DNA of 19,731 nt from Sutterella parvirubra YIT 11816 (GCF_000250875.1 NZ_JH605013.1:47823-67553); one strand, 5' to 3'; positions 1-10,807 are shown, numbered from the stretch's first letter. Translations and numbers: made by a program. Notes: generated by a model from the sequence alone, not told the origin.

Positions 1-2
1 CT

Positions 3-935
3 TCCGCGGAAACGGCGGAGGCTCAGGATGCGCGGCCGTCGTTCGCAGTCCGGATCCTCCGCGAAGTGCGCGAAGCGCCCTTCGCGGCGGCCGCGTTCGT
101 CGTGCTCGCGGTCCTTCTTGGGTCCGCGGCCTTCGGGCCGATGCTCTCGCCCTTCGACCCCTACGATCCGACGACCTACGACATCGTCGACGCGAACTTC
201 CCGCCCTCGTGGATCGACGGGGGCGACCCCGCGCACATGCTCGGAACCGACGACCAGGGGCGCGACCTCCTGGCGCTGATCCTCTCGGGGATGCGGCTCT
301 CGTTTCTGATCGGCTTCGCCGCGGCGATCCTCTCGATGGTGCTGGGGGTCGGCGCGGGGCTCGTCGCCGGGTACCGGGGCGGCTGGGCGGATGCGCTGCT
401 CATGCGGCTCTGCGACGTGGCGCTGACGTTTCCGGCGCTCCTCGCCGCGCTCCTTTTCGACGGCGTCATGCGCGCGGTGGTGGGCGAAGGCGCCGGCACC
501 ACGACCACCTACGTGGTGCTCTTGGCCGCCATGACGCTGACGGGCTGGGTCCCCTACGCCCGAACGGTGCGCGCCTTGGCGAAGCAGAAGCGCGGCGAAG
601 ACTACGTCTCGGCCGCCCGAATGATGGGCGAAGGCGCCGCGACCGTGATGATCCGGCACGTCCTCCCCAACGTCATGGGCCCCGTCTGGGTGCTCCTCGC
701 GATGAACGTCGGGGGCGCGGTGATGACGGAGGCGACGCTCTCCTTCTTGGGCGTGGGCGTGCCGCCCACGACGCCGTCGCTCGGAACGCTCATCCGCATC
801 GGGAGCGACTACGTGCTCTCGGGCGAATGGTGGATCGCGTTCTTCCCGGGGAGCGTTCTCGCGCTCTCTGTGCTCTCCGTCAACATCCTGGGCGACCGCC
901 TGCGCGACGCTCTGAATCCCATGCTCCGCCGCTGA
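3..935 (+). CDS. Peptide/nickel-type ABC transporter permease (OppC/DppC family), 5' end cut by window edge
   Basis: This is an inner-membrane permease subunit of a peptide (or nickel/opine-type) ABC importer. The visible protein has an N-terminal membrane segment, the family motif GTDDQGRDLL after a periplasmic stretch, several further hydrophobic helices, and the cytoplasmic EAA loop (SAARMMGEG...RHVLPN, about bases 610-670) that docks on the ATPase. It ends with GDRLRDALNP, the usual C-terminus of DppC/OppC permeases. A GTG at 66 could be taken as a start, but the frame is open to the left edge and the residues before it (RPSFAVRILRE) look like the normal cytoplasmic N-terminus, so I treat it as partial. 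A fused double ATPase follows after 25 bases, probably in the same operon. The substrate cannot be read from the sequence. The order permease then fused ATPase recalls yejE-yejF, but the motifs look more like DppC/OppC. Confidence 0.9.
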   Translation, partial: SAETAEAQDARPSFAVRILREVREAPFAAAAFVVLAVLLGSAAFGPMLSPFDPYDPTTYDIVDANFPPSWIDGGDPAHMLGTDDQGRDLLALILSGMRLSFLIGFAAAILSMVLGVGAGLVAGYRGGWADALLMRLCDVALTFPALLAALLFDGVMRAVVGEGAGTTTTYVVLLAAMTLTGWVPYARTVRALAKQKRGEDYVSAARMMGEGAATVMIRHVLPNVMGPVWVLLAMNVGGAVMTEATLSFLGVGVPPTTPSLGTLIRIGSDYVLSGEWWIAFFPGSVLALSVLSVNILGDRLRDALNPMLRR

Positions 936-960
936 GGCCCACACCGCTTGAGTTTTCATC

Positions 961-2985
961 ATGACGACGAACGAAGAAGCCTTCCGCACCGCGGTCTTCC
1001 CCTCGACGGACGCGCCGCAGGCTATCCCCCGGAGCGCTCTCCCGGAGACGCCCGTCCTCGTGGTCTCACACCTCACGGTCGGGGCCGAGGATCCGGCGCG
1101 CCCTCCGCTTCTCACCGACCTGACGCTCTCGATCGGCGCGGGCGAAATCATGGGGCTCGTGGGCGAATCCGGCGCCGGGAAGTCGATGGCGGGAGCGGCC
1201 CTGAGCGGGCTCCTCCCCAAGGGGATCGTCCGGCGCGCGGGCGCCGTGGCGTTGGGCGGCAGAAGGCTCGACGGCCTCACGGAGCGCGAAATGCGGGCCG
1301 TGCGCGGCCGCGGGATCGGATTCGTCTTTCAGGACCCGCTCACGAGCTTGGATCCCCTGATGACGATCGGGGCGCAGTTGGAGGAGACGATCCGAACGCT
1401 CAAAGGCGTCGCCGGCGCGCAGGCCCGCGCGCACGCCCTGCGGCTTCTCACCGAGGCGGGGCTTCCCGATCCGGAGCGCCTGCTGACCTCCTACCCGCAC
1501 GAACTCTCGGGCGGGATGCGCCAGCGCGTCGTCATCGCATTGGCTTTGGCCGGCGACCCGCAGCTGATCGTCGCCGACGAACCCACCACGGCGCTCGACG
1601 CCACGCTTCAGGCGCAGATCACGGCGCTCTTGAAGCGCCTCGCGCGCGAGCGCGGCGTGGCGGTGCTCCTCATCACCCACGACATGGGCGTCGTCGCCGC
1701 GACCTGCGACCGTGCGGCGGTGCTCTACTCGGGCCGGTTGGTGGAGATCGGCCCGGCCGCGGACGTCCTCACCCACCCGCAGCACCCCTACACGAAGGGG
1801 CTGATCGGGTCGATCCCGCGGGCGGCCTCGTCGAAGACGAACGCCAAGCACCCCACCCTCTGGCTCGAACAGATCGAGGGGGCGATGCCGGACCCGGGCA
1901 GAAGGCCCACGGGCTGCGCCTTTCATCCGCGCTGCCGCGCGGCTTCGGCCGAGTGCTGTATGGCCGTGCCGGAGCTTCTGAGGATCGACGATGCGAGTTC
2001 AGTCAACCCGTGTATGCCCCACTACGCCGCGTGCCTGCGCGCGGCCGCGAACGGCCGCGCCGTGCCGGGCTCGATGGTGAGCTTCCACGCGGGGCACGAA
2101 AAGCCCTGGGGAAAGTTGGCGGAGGCCCGCGAAGCGGCGCTCGCTGAAGCCCCCGAGATTCTCCGGGTCGAAGGGGTTTCGAAGCGCTTCGGGAAACCGT
2201 CGATCCTCGCGCGGGCGCAGGCGTTCTTCTCGGGCGCGAAGGCGGCCGAGGCCCCCAAGGCCTTGGACGACGTCTCGATCACGATCCGGCGCGGCGAAAC
2301 CGTGGCGGTCGTAGGGGAATCGGGCTCGGGGAAGTCGACCCTTGCGAAAACCGTCGCGGGACTCATCACCGCCGACGCGGGCGCGGTGCGCTTTGCCGAG
2401 CCGGAAGGGCGAAAACCCCGCATCGCGATGATCTTCCAGGACCCGCAGTCGAGCCTCAACCCGCGCATGACCGCGGGCGAAGCCGTCGAAGAGGCCCTCC
2501 GGATCTACGCGCCGCAGCTCGCAGGGAGCGCGAGACGCGAGCGCGCCGCGGCGCTTTTGGCCCGCGTGGGGCTCCCGGCGTCCGCATACGCGAAGCGCCC
2601 GCACGAGTTTTCCGGCGGGCAGCGCCAGCGCATTTCGATCGCGCGGGCGCTGGCGTGCGAGCCGGACCTGCTTCTTTGCGACGAACCGACGAGCGCCCTG
2701 GACGTCTCCGTTCAGGCGCAGGTCCTGAACCTCATGAAGACATTGCAGTTGGAGCGCGGCATGAGCTTTCTCTTCATCTCGCACAACCTCGGCGTCGTGC
2801 GGCACATGTGCGACCGCGTGGTCGTCATGAAGAAGGGACGGATCGTCGAAGCGGGCCCGAGGGACGAGGTGTTCGGGAACCCGAAGCACCTCTACACCCG
2901 GACGCTTCTCGCGTCCGAAGCCGTGCTCGAACCCGACGATCCCGCGGACTCCGCTGAAGTGGAAGCCGAGACGGCGGGCGCCTGA
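961..2985 (+). CDS. Fused double ATPase of a peptide-type ABC importer (OppD-OppF/YejF-like)
   Basis: This 674-residue cytoplasmic protein carries two complete nucleotide-binding domains, so one chain replaces the usual OppD and OppF pair. The first domain has Walker A GESGAGKS (68-75), signature LSGGMRQR (182-189), Walker B ending DEPTTALD (206-213) and switch His240. The second has GESGSGKST (452-460), FSGGQRQR (550-557), DEPTSALD (574-581) and His608. Between them (about 280-360) lies an oligopeptide/dipeptide transporter C-terminal region with Cys319, 325, 332, 333, 351 and 358. Such cysteines bind an Fe-S cluster in some OppD/DppD proteins. The ATG at 961 has no strong ribosome-binding site, but it follows the permease by 25 bases and may be translationally coupled. 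The architecture is like YejF or GsiA. The substrate is not determinable, and the ligand-binding protein and second permease must lie to the left of the window. Confidence 0.93.
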   Translation: MTTNEEAFRTAVFPSTDAPQAIPRSALPETPVLVVSHLTVGAEDPARPPLLTDLTLSIGAGEIMGLVGESGAGKSMAGAALSGLLPKGIVRRAGAVALGGRRLDGLTEREMRAVRGRGIGFVFQDPLTSLDPLMTIGAQLEETIRTLKGVAGAQARAHALRLLTEAGLPDPERLLTSYPHELSGGMRQRVVIALALAGDPQLIVADEPTTALDATLQAQITALLKRLARERGVAVLLITHDMGVVAATCDRAAVLYSGRLVEIGPAADVLTHPQHPYTKGLIGSIPRAASSKTNAKHPTLWLEQIEGAMPDPGRRPTGCAFHPRCRAASAECCMAVPELLRIDDASSVNPCMPHYAACLRAAANGRAVPGSMVSFHAGHEKPWGKLAEAREAALAEAPEILRVEGVSKRFGKPSILARAQAFFSGAKAAEAPKALDDVSITIRRGETVAVVGESGSGKSTLAKTVAGLITADAGAVRFAEPEGRKPRIAMIFQDPQSSLNPRMTAGEAVEEALRIYAPQLAGSARRERAAALLARVGLPASAYAKRPHEFSGGQRQRISIARALACEPDLLLCDEPTSALDVSVQAQVLNLMKTLQLERGMSFLFISHNLGVVRHMCDRVVVMKKGRIVEAGPRDEVFGNPKHLYTRTLLASEAVLEPDDPADSAEVEAETAGA

Positions 2986-3015
2986 AGGCTCGGCGCACCC
3001 TCCCCCACACAAGAC

Positions 3016-3052
3016 GACGCCCGGGCGGCCGTGAGGCTCCCGGGCGTCTTTC
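3016..3052 (+). terminator. Terminator hairpin closing the ABC transporter operon, probably bidirectional
   Basis: A perfect 10-bp stem (GACGCCCGGG at 3016-3025 with its complement at 3039-3048, 13-base loop) is followed by a short T-rich stretch. It sits between the convergent ends of the double ATPase (2985) and the phosphorylase gene (3069). Confidence 0.75.
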
Positions 3053-3068
3053 ATCCGGTCGGCGGACT

Positions 3069-3818
3069 TTACGGTGCCGCGCGTCGGCGGAGCGTCTCTT
3101 CGACCACCTCCACCACCTTCGCGACCGCGCGCTCCACGACGTCGTGGAGGCTCTCGAAGTCGATTTCGTCCTTGGAGTCGCCCATGCCGGCGGCGTGGTT
3201 GACCGAGACGCAGATCCCCGCGTAGGGAAGATCCAGTTCGCGCGCCAGCGCGCACTCGGGGTAGAGCGTCATCCCGATCATGTCGGCGCCGTCGCGGGCG
3301 TAGCGGCGGACTTCCGCCGCGGTTTCAAGACGCGGCCCCTGCGTGCAGGCGTAGGTGCCCTCCGTCATGAGGTCTTTGCCGAGCGCGGCCGCCGCCGCGA
3401 TCAGCTCTTCACGGAGCCCCCGGTCGAAGGGATGCGTCATGTCGACGTGCTTCACGCCCGCTTCGGGGCGGTCGTAGTACGTGACCTCACGCCCCCAGGT
3501 GTAGTCGATCAGCTGGTCCGGGACGGCGATGCCGCCCGGGCCCAAGGGGCCTGCGATCCCGCCCACGGTCGCGACGCCGACGACGCCTTCGACGCCGAGT
3601 TTTTTGAGCGCCCAGAGGTTCGCGCGGTAGGGGACGGTGTGGGGCGCAAAGCGGTGTCCGGGGCCGTGACGAAGAAGGAAGGCGACGGGCGTGCCGCCAA
3701 GCTTTCCCAACACGATGGGCGCCGAGGGGGCGCCGTAGGGGGTGTCGATCTCCACCGTTTCGGTGTCGGTGAGAACGCCCGGGCCGGAAAAGCCCGAGCC
3801 GCCGATCAAAGCAAGCAT
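3069..3818 (-). CDS. MTA/PNP-family nucleoside phosphorylase, probably S-methyl-5'-thioinosine phosphorylase
   Basis: This is a 249-residue cytoplasmic enzyme of the PNP/MTAP family, which cleaves purine nucleosides with phosphate and here probably takes part in methylthioadenosine salvage. Visible family motifs are the phosphate-binding GGSGF (6-10), RHGPGH (50-55), TVGGI (84-88), GPRLET (161-166) and GMT (182-184). At the base-recognition loop the protein has SVNHAAG with Asn207. Adenine-specific MTAPs carry an Asp-containing loop, while Asn is typical of enzymes that take 6-oxopurines. I therefore infer a methylthioinosine phosphorylase (as in Pseudomonas, where MTA is first deaminated) rather than an MTA phosphorylase, but the assay decides. 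An AAGGA ribosome-binding site (3827-3831) supports the ATG at 3818. The gene starts 37 bases after ligA ends on the same strand, so the two are probably cotranscribed. Confidence 0.85.
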   Translation of the reverse strand: MLALIGGSGFSGPGVLTDTETVEIDTPYGAPSAPIVLGKLGGTPVAFLLRHGPGHRFAPHTVPYRANLWALKKLGVEGVVGVATVGGIAGPLGPGGIAVPDQLIDYTWGREVTYYDRPEAGVKHVDMTHPFDRGLREELIAAAAALGKDLMTEGTYACTQGPRLETAAEVRRYARDGADMIGMTLYPECALARELDLPYAGICVSVNHAAGMGDSKDEIDFESLHDVVERAVAKVVEVVEETLRRRAAP

Positions 3819-3855
3819 GGTGAATGTCCTTTGAAGATGGTGGTTCGGGTATCCG

Positions 3856-6234
<2,379 letters not shown>

Positions 6235-6253
6235 TCAGGGAGAAAACGGTGAA

Positions 6254-6288
6254 GAAAGCGCCGCCCTCCGGGGCGGAGTCGGCGGCGC
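6254..6288 (-). terminator. Terminator-like hairpin between the ZipA-like gene and ligA
   Basis: Read on the minus strand, an 8-bp stem GCGCCGCC/GGCGGCGC encloses a second 5-bp stem CTCCG/CGGAG with a 3-base loop and a 2-base bulge. It is directly followed by TTTCTT. It lies about 60 bases after the ZipA-like stop codon and about 60 bases before the ligA start. It would end or attenuate transcription from the ZipA-like gene, which implies that ligA has at least partly its own promoter. I could not identify that promoter. Confidence 0.7.
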
Positions 6289-6350
6289 CTGATGTCTGGC
6301 GGTATCGGGCGGAATCGGGCAGAGTCGCGCGGGACCGCGCGCGGGCGCGT

Positions 6351-7568
6351 TCAGCCGCCGCGCGAGAAGAGGATCTTCGCGCGGGCGCTGCCGGGTTCGG
6401 CCCCGTGCGTGCGCATCGTCTCGGCGTGCTCCTTCGCCTGGCGCTCGATCTGCACGGCGCCCGCGGCCCCGGGCGGTACCGCCGCGGCGTAGTTCCACTG
6501 CGCGTGAAGCGTCACGGCGATGTGGTTCGCCGACGCGAGGAAGCGCTGCAGGTCGCCGCGCGAGAGGACCGTGAGCGGTAGGTCGAGCTTCAGCACGAGC
6601 GAGCCCGAACCCTCCGGCCCGAAGGCGAGCGTCATCACCGGATCGCGGTCGGTCGGGACCGCGCGGTACTCCCAGCGGCCGGTCGCCGCGGTGAAGCCCG
6701 CGGCCTGCGCGGCCTCCGTCACGGCGTCGAGGCTGAAGGTGGGCGTGCTCGGGTCGGCCGGCGTGATGACGATGTCGATCGAATGGTCGTAGTAGGCGAT
6801 GAAGCCCTTCAGAGCGTCCGCCATCTTCGCGGCCTGAAGCGGATCCATCGTGTGGCGGACGGTGGCGTCGACCCCCGCGGCCGCGTGCTCCAGCACCTGG
6901 AAGAATTCGCTCGCGCAGACGTCGGACAACCCGCCCGAGCGGTTGGCGAGCACCATCGTCGCGACGACGTGATTCGCAGGGGATGCGAGTTGGCGCGCCT
7001 CGCAGTAGAGGCCGTCGCGGATGCCGCGCGCCCAGATGCGCACGGGCATGGAGAAGTGGCTGCGCTTCACCTCGTTTTCAAGGCTCTTCACGCCCCCCAG
7101 CGCGAACTGTTCGCCCTCGCCCGGCGTGATGTCGAGCACCCACTCGACTTCAGCGTCGACCGGCGGGTACGACTGGAATTCGGGCTGCGCGGAAGCGGCG
7201 TCCGCGGCGCGCTCCTCTTCGCGCTCCTGCTCTTCGGCTTCCGCCTCGAGTTCGTCGTAGATGGGCGGTTCGTCCGAAGGCATCGCCGCCGACTTCGCCG
7301 CGGGCTTCACGCCCCCGACGGTCGGCTCCTGCGGGAGCACGGGTTCGACCGGCGTCCTGGCGGGCGCCTCATCCTCGTCATCGTCGTCGGGCATGCTGCT
7401 CATCTCGGGCTCATGCCGCGTCGAGCGCGTCAGCGGATCTTCAACATTCGTCTGGAACTTTTCCTGCGCCGCGCGCACCCGGCGCTCTTCGCGCTTGGAG
7501 CGCCAGAAAAGGGCCAGAAGCACCACGGCCGCCGCCGCAATGAAAATGAGGATGGTCTGGTTCGACAT
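6351..7568 (-). CDS. ZipA-like cell division protein (FtsZ-binding C-terminal domain)
   Basis: The 405-residue protein starts with a short periplasmic end and one membrane helix (about 5-22, ILIFIAAAAVVLLALFW) followed by positive residues. This is the N-out topology of ZipA, which tethers FtsZ to the inner membrane at the septum. Next comes a long acidic, Pro-rich linker (61-130, including DDDDEDE and an E/A-rich stretch). The folded C-terminal domain (about 138-390) resembles the ZipA C-terminal family, with a late strand-helix SLVLKLDLPLTVLSRGDLQRF. The frame is open to 7808, but the ATG at 7568 places the membrane helix at the N-terminus, and a TACAAT element lies 70 bases upstream of it, so I choose that start. 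No strong Shine-Dalgarno is visible. Position next to ligA supports the call. Sequence similarity in this family is low, so the FtsZ-binding role is inferred. Confidence 0.75.
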   Translation of the reverse strand: MSNQTILIFIAAAAVVLLALFWRSKREERRVRAAQEKFQTNVEDPLTRSTRHEPEMSSMPDDDDEDEAPARTPVEPVLPQEPTVGGVKPAAKSAAMPSDEPPIYDELEAEAEEQEREEERAADAASAQPEFQSYPPVDAEVEWVLDITPGEGEQFALGGVKSLENEVKRSHFSMPVRIWARGIRDGLYCEARQLASPANHVVATMVLANRSGGLSDVCASEFFQVLEHAAAGVDATVRHTMDPLQAAKMADALKGFIAYYDHSIDIVITPADPSTPTFSLDAVTEAAQAAGFTAATGRWEYRAVPTDRDPVMTLAFGPEGSGSLVLKLDLPLTVLSRGDLQRFLASANHIAVTLHAQWNYAAAVPPGAAGAVQIERQAKEHAETMRTHGAEPGSARAKILFSRGG

Positions 7569-7638
7569 GGTCGCTGGTTGTCCGATCGGGTGGGCGCGCC
7601 CCGGGAACACTTGATGGGCGCGCGCGTAGATTCCTTGG

Positions 7639-7644
7639 ATTGTA
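7639..7644 (-). promoter_or_regulatory. Candidate -10 element of the ZipA-like gene
   Basis: TACAAT (minus strand, context CGCGTACAATCC) lies 70 bases ahead of the chosen start codon. No good -35 is seen at 16-18 bases upstream. Confidence 0.4.
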
Positions 7645-7758
7645 CGCGCAGAGCGGGGAATTCTGTGCGGACCGGACGGCGCATTCATCGGGCCGCAACG
7701 CGTGCGGCGGGGTTCGGACGGGAACCGGGCGCGGCTCCGCGCCGCCCAGCCGCACGCC

Positions 7759-7794
7759 ATCCCGCTTCCGATCCCGCCGCCGATCCCGCCCGGG
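7759..7794. repeat. Three imperfect 12-base tandem repeats
   Basis: The heptamer ATCCCGC recurs at 7759, 7771 and 7783, exactly 12 bases apart, with similar GC-rich spacers. It lies between the divergent promoters of the ZipA-like gene and prmB. It could be a regulator-binding array or a simple-sequence remnant. Confidence 0.6.
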
Positions 7795-7839
7795 TCGCCC
7801 CGGCGCACCCGAAGCGGGCAAGAAACGCGTGAGGAAAGG

Positions 7840-7845
7840 CATAAT
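7840..7845 (+). promoter_or_regulatory. Candidate -10 element of prmB
   Basis: CATAAT lies 75 bases before the prmB start and within an otherwise GC-rich stretch. No convincing -35 element is present at the normal spacing. Confidence 0.3.
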
Positions 7846-7919
7846 GGTGTGTTTCAATGATTTTCCGGGCCCGCCTCCCTCACGCGCGTCCGGCACCCAC
7901 ATCCCCGAAGGAGCCCGAC

Positions 7920-8858
7920 ATGTACGAAATCGCGCCGCTCTTGGACGACCCGATCCACAACCTGAAGACGATCCGCGACGTCTTCCGCTGGTCGATCACG
8001 GAAATGGAAAGCGCGGACCTCTCCTACGGCCACGGCTCGCCCGACGCCTGGGAGGAGTCGAGCTTTCTCATCTGCCGCGCGCTGAAGCTCCCCTTCGAGC
8101 ACTTCGAAGACTTCTTCGACGCCGCGCTCACGCACAACGAACTCGTGCGCCTCGTGCACCTCATCGACCGCCGCGTCCACGAAAAGACCCCGGCCGCGTA
8201 CCTCTTGAAGGAAGCCTGGCTGACGGAACACCGCTTCTACGTCGACGAGCGCGCCCTCATTCCGAGGAGCTACATCGCCGAACTCCTCGAAGAAGACCTC
8301 TGGCCCTGGGTGGAAGACCCGGAAGCCGTGGGCTCGGTTCTCGACCTCTGCACGGGCTCGGGATGCCTCGCGATCCTCGCGAAGGGCGTCTTCCCGAGCG
8401 CGCAGGTGACGGGGAGCGACCTCTCCGCCGACGCCCTCGAAGTCGCCAAGATCAACTGCCGCGAGTACGGTCTCGAAGAGGAGCTCGAACTCGTTCAGGG
8501 CGACCTCTTCTCGGGGCTTGCCGGTCGGCGCTTCGACGTCATCATCTCGAACCCGCCCTACGTGACCGAAGCTTCGATGAAGCGCCTCCCGCAGGAATAC
8601 CGCCACGAGCCCGAAATGGCCTTGGGCGCGGGCGTCGACGGCATGGACGTCGTGCGCCGCATGCTCCCCGAAGCGGCGGAGCACCTGACCGACAACGGCA
8701 TCCTCATCGTCGAAGTGGGCGACGGGCTTGAAGCCGTCGAAGCCACCTTCCCCGGGCTGGAGCTCACGTGGCTCACCGTCTCGGGCGGGGACGATCAGGT
8801 CTTCCTCGTGACGGCCGAAGAGTTGAAGCGCTACTTCGGCGACGAGGGGAGCAACTGA
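7920..8858 (+). CDS. prmB: Ribosomal protein L3 glutamine N5-methyltransferase PrmB
   Basis: This SAM-dependent enzyme methylates a glutamine of ribosomal protein uL3 during assembly of the large subunit. The 312-residue protein has an N-terminal helical domain, the PrmB-type signature FYVDERALIPRSYIAEL (106-122), SAM-binding motif DLCTGSGC (142-149), acidic motif GSDLSADAL (165-173) and the catalytic NPPY (211-214) typical of glutamine N5-methyltransferases. The RSxIAEL signature distinguishes it from PrmC, which acts on release factors. An in-frame ATG exists at 7857, but AAGGAG at 7908-7913, 6 bases before the ATG at 7920, clearly selects the later start. An ABC-F gene follows after 4 bases, so the two are cotranscribed and both concern the ribosome. 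Confidence 0.93.
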   Translation: MYEIAPLLDDPIHNLKTIRDVFRWSITEMESADLSYGHGSPDAWEESSFLICRALKLPFEHFEDFFDAALTHNELVRLVHLIDRRVHEKTPAAYLLKEAWLTEHRFYVDERALIPRSYIAELLEEDLWPWVEDPEAVGSVLDLCTGSGCLAILAKGVFPSAQVTGSDLSADALEVAKINCREYGLEEELELVQGDLFSGLAGRRFDVIISNPPYVTEASMKRLPQEYRHEPEMALGAGVDGMDVVRRMLPEAAEHLTDNGILIVEVGDGLEAVEATFPGLELTWLTVSGGDDQVFLVTAEELKRYFGDEGSN

Positions 8859-8862
8859 CCTC

Positions 8863-10773
8863 ATGCTCCGGCTCCTCAACCTTTCGCTGACGCGCGGCAC
8901 GCGCGTCCTCTACCGGAACGCCACCCTCACGGCCTCTCCCGGCGAGCGCATCGGCCTCGTCGGCCCCAACGGCTGTGGGAAGTCGACGCTCTTCGCGGCC
9001 GTTCTGGGCGAACTCTCCCCGGAAGCGGGCGACATCGAAACGCCGCGGCGCGAGCGCATCGCGCACGTCGCGCAGAGCTTCAAGGTGACCGACGTCGCGT
9101 GCCTTGAGTACGTGCTCTCGGGGCACGCGCCGCTCGTTGCGGCCCGCGAAGCCTTGAAGGCCGCGGAAGCCTCGGGCGACGAAATGGCGCTCGCCCACGC
9201 GCACGCGGAATTGGCGGAAGTGAACGAAGGGGCCGTGACGGCCGCCGCCCGCACGATTCTGGCGGGTCTGGGCTTCTCGCAGGACGATGCCGAGCGCCCC
9301 GTCGCCGACTTCTCGGGCGGTTGGCGAAACCGCATCGCCTTGGCCCGGGCGCTGATGTGCCCGGCGGACCTTCTGCTGCTCGACGAACCGACCAACCACC
9401 TCGACATCGATTCGCTCATCTGGCTTGAGAATTGGCTCCGTCACGTCGAGGCGACCGTCATCATCATTTCGCACGACCGCGAGTTCCTCGACCGCGCCGT
9501 CACGACGATCTGGTCGGTCGAAGACGACACGATCCGCCGCTACGCCGGGAACTTCACGAAGTTCGAGGCCGAGCGCATGGAGCGTCTGCGTCAGCAGGAC
9601 GCCGCACACCGCGCCTACGAAGCGAAGGCGGCGAGCCTTCGGAGCTTCATCGACCGCTTCCGCGCGAAGGCGACCAAGGCCCGCCAGGCGCAGTCCCGCA
9701 TCAAGATGCTGGAGAAGCTCGAGAGCGTCGAAGCCGTGCGCGCAAAGCGCGAATGGCGCTTCGAATTCCCGAAGCCCGTGCGTTTGCCGGAACACCTGGC
9801 CGACGCCGAAGGGCTCGCCTGCGGCTACGACGACCTCGTGATCCTCCGGGGCGTCACCTTCTCGGTGCGCTCGGGCGAGCGGATCGGCGTGCTCGGCGTC
9901 AACGGCGCCGGGAAGTCCACCCTCATCAAGACGGTCGTGGGCGAAATTCCGAAGTTGGCCGGGGAACTGCGCCGCGGCCAGGGTCTGGAGATCGGCTACT
10001 TCGCGCAGCATCAGCTCGATCAGCTCCGTGCGGACGAGTCGCCGCTCGAACACATGAAGCGGCTCGCCCCCGACGTGCGCGAGCAGGAACTGCGCGACCA
10101 CCTCGGCGTCTACCGGTTCTCCGGCGACTTCGCGAGCGCCCCCGTGGGCCCGATGTCGGGGGGCGAAAAGGCGCGTCTCGCGCTCGCCCTCATCGCGTGG
10201 ACGAAGCCCAACCTCCTCGTGCTCGACGAACCGACCAACCACCTCGACATGGAAACGCGCGAGGCGCTGACGATGGCGCTCTCGACGTTTGAAGGCGCCG
10301 TGCTCATCGTCTCGCACGACCGCCATCTTCTTCGCGCCACGACCGAGCGCCTCTGGCTCGTCCACGAAGGGGCCGTCACGGAGTACGACGGCGACCTCGA
10401 CGACTACGCCGCCCTGGTGCTTGAACACCGCCGTACGACGGCGCAGGCCGAACGCGCCGAGCAACGTGCGAAGCGCGAGGCGCCCGTCGTCAACAAGAAG
10501 GAGACGCGCCGCCAGGAAGCCGAAGAGCGCCGCCGCATCGCGGAGGCGCGAAAGCCCCTCAAAAAGGAATTGGAGAAGGTCGAGCGCGAGATGGCGAAGC
10601 TCCAGGAGGAGCTCGCCCAGCTCGACGCGAAGCTCGCCGACCCGGACTTCTACGCCGGGGACGCCGCGGAGGTCGCCGCCGTCACGAAGGCGCACGGCGA
10701 ATTGGCGCCCAAGGTCGAAGTGCTCGAGATGCGCTGGCTCGAACTCTCCGAGGCGATCGAGGCGGTCTGCTGA
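8863..10773 (+). CDS. ABC-F family ATPase, YheS-type
   Basis: This soluble double ATPase is of the ABC-F class, whose members bind the ribosomal E site and help with stalled or difficult translation. Domain 1 has Walker A GPNGCGKST (34-42), signature FSGGWRNR (150-157) and DEPTNHLD (174-181). The linker that reaches toward the P-site tRNA spans about 235-300 and includes FRAKATKARQAQSRIKMLEK. Domain 2 has GVNGAGKST (345-353), MSGGEKAR (431-438) and DEPTNHLD (455-462). A charged coiled coil (about 520-636) closes the protein. The length of 636 matches E. coli YheS (637), and the linker wording fits YheS better than Uup or EttA. It starts 4 bases after the prmB stop, with a GAGGGGAG sequence inside the end of prmB as probable ribosome-binding site. 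There are no membrane segments, so it is not a transporter. Confidence 0.92.
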   Translation: MLRLLNLSLTRGTRVLYRNATLTASPGERIGLVGPNGCGKSTLFAAVLGELSPEAGDIETPRRERIAHVAQSFKVTDVACLEYVLSGHAPLVAAREALKAAEASGDEMALAHAHAELAEVNEGAVTAAARTILAGLGFSQDDAERPVADFSGGWRNRIALARALMCPADLLLLDEPTNHLDIDSLIWLENWLRHVEATVIIISHDREFLDRAVTTIWSVEDDTIRRYAGNFTKFEAERMERLRQQDAAHRAYEAKAASLRSFIDRFRAKATKARQAQSRIKMLEKLESVEAVRAKREWRFEFPKPVRLPEHLADAEGLACGYDDLVILRGVTFSVRSGERIGVLGVNGAGKSTLIKTVVGEIPKLAGELRRGQGLEIGYFAQHQLDQLRADESPLEHMKRLAPDVREQELRDHLGVYRFSGDFASAPVGPMSGGEKARLALALIAWTKPNLLVLDEPTNHLDMETREALTMALSTFEGAVLIVSHDRHLLRATTERLWLVHEGAVTEYDGDLDDYAALVLEHRRTTAQAERAEQRAKREAPVVNKKETRRQEAEERRRIAEARKPLKKELEKVEREMAKLQEELAQLDAKLADPDFYAGDAAEVAAVTKAHGELAPKVEVLEMRWLELSEAIEAVC

Positions 10774-10807
10774 GGACGCATCCGAACACAACCTGTCAAC
10801 CGTAAAG

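Larger units (their letters stand above)
7569..7919. other. Intergenic region between the divergent ZipA-like gene and prmB
   Basis: The 351 bases carry the presumed promoters of both genes: a TACAAT on the minus strand and a CATAAT on the plus strand. They also hold a GC-rich palindrome near 7719-7738 and three 12-base repeats. I see no RNA gene or credible small ORF. Confidence 0.6.

Noticed and set aside
7569..7808. An 80-residue N-terminal extension of the ZipA-like protein
   Set aside because: It would put the membrane anchor in the interior of the protein, it is low-complexity in content, and it would override the TACAAT element.
8773..10791. A 672-codon open frame on the minus strand opposite the ABC-F gene
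   Set aside because: It is a shadow of the coding strand; the ABC-F protein has every expected motif and the antisense product has none.
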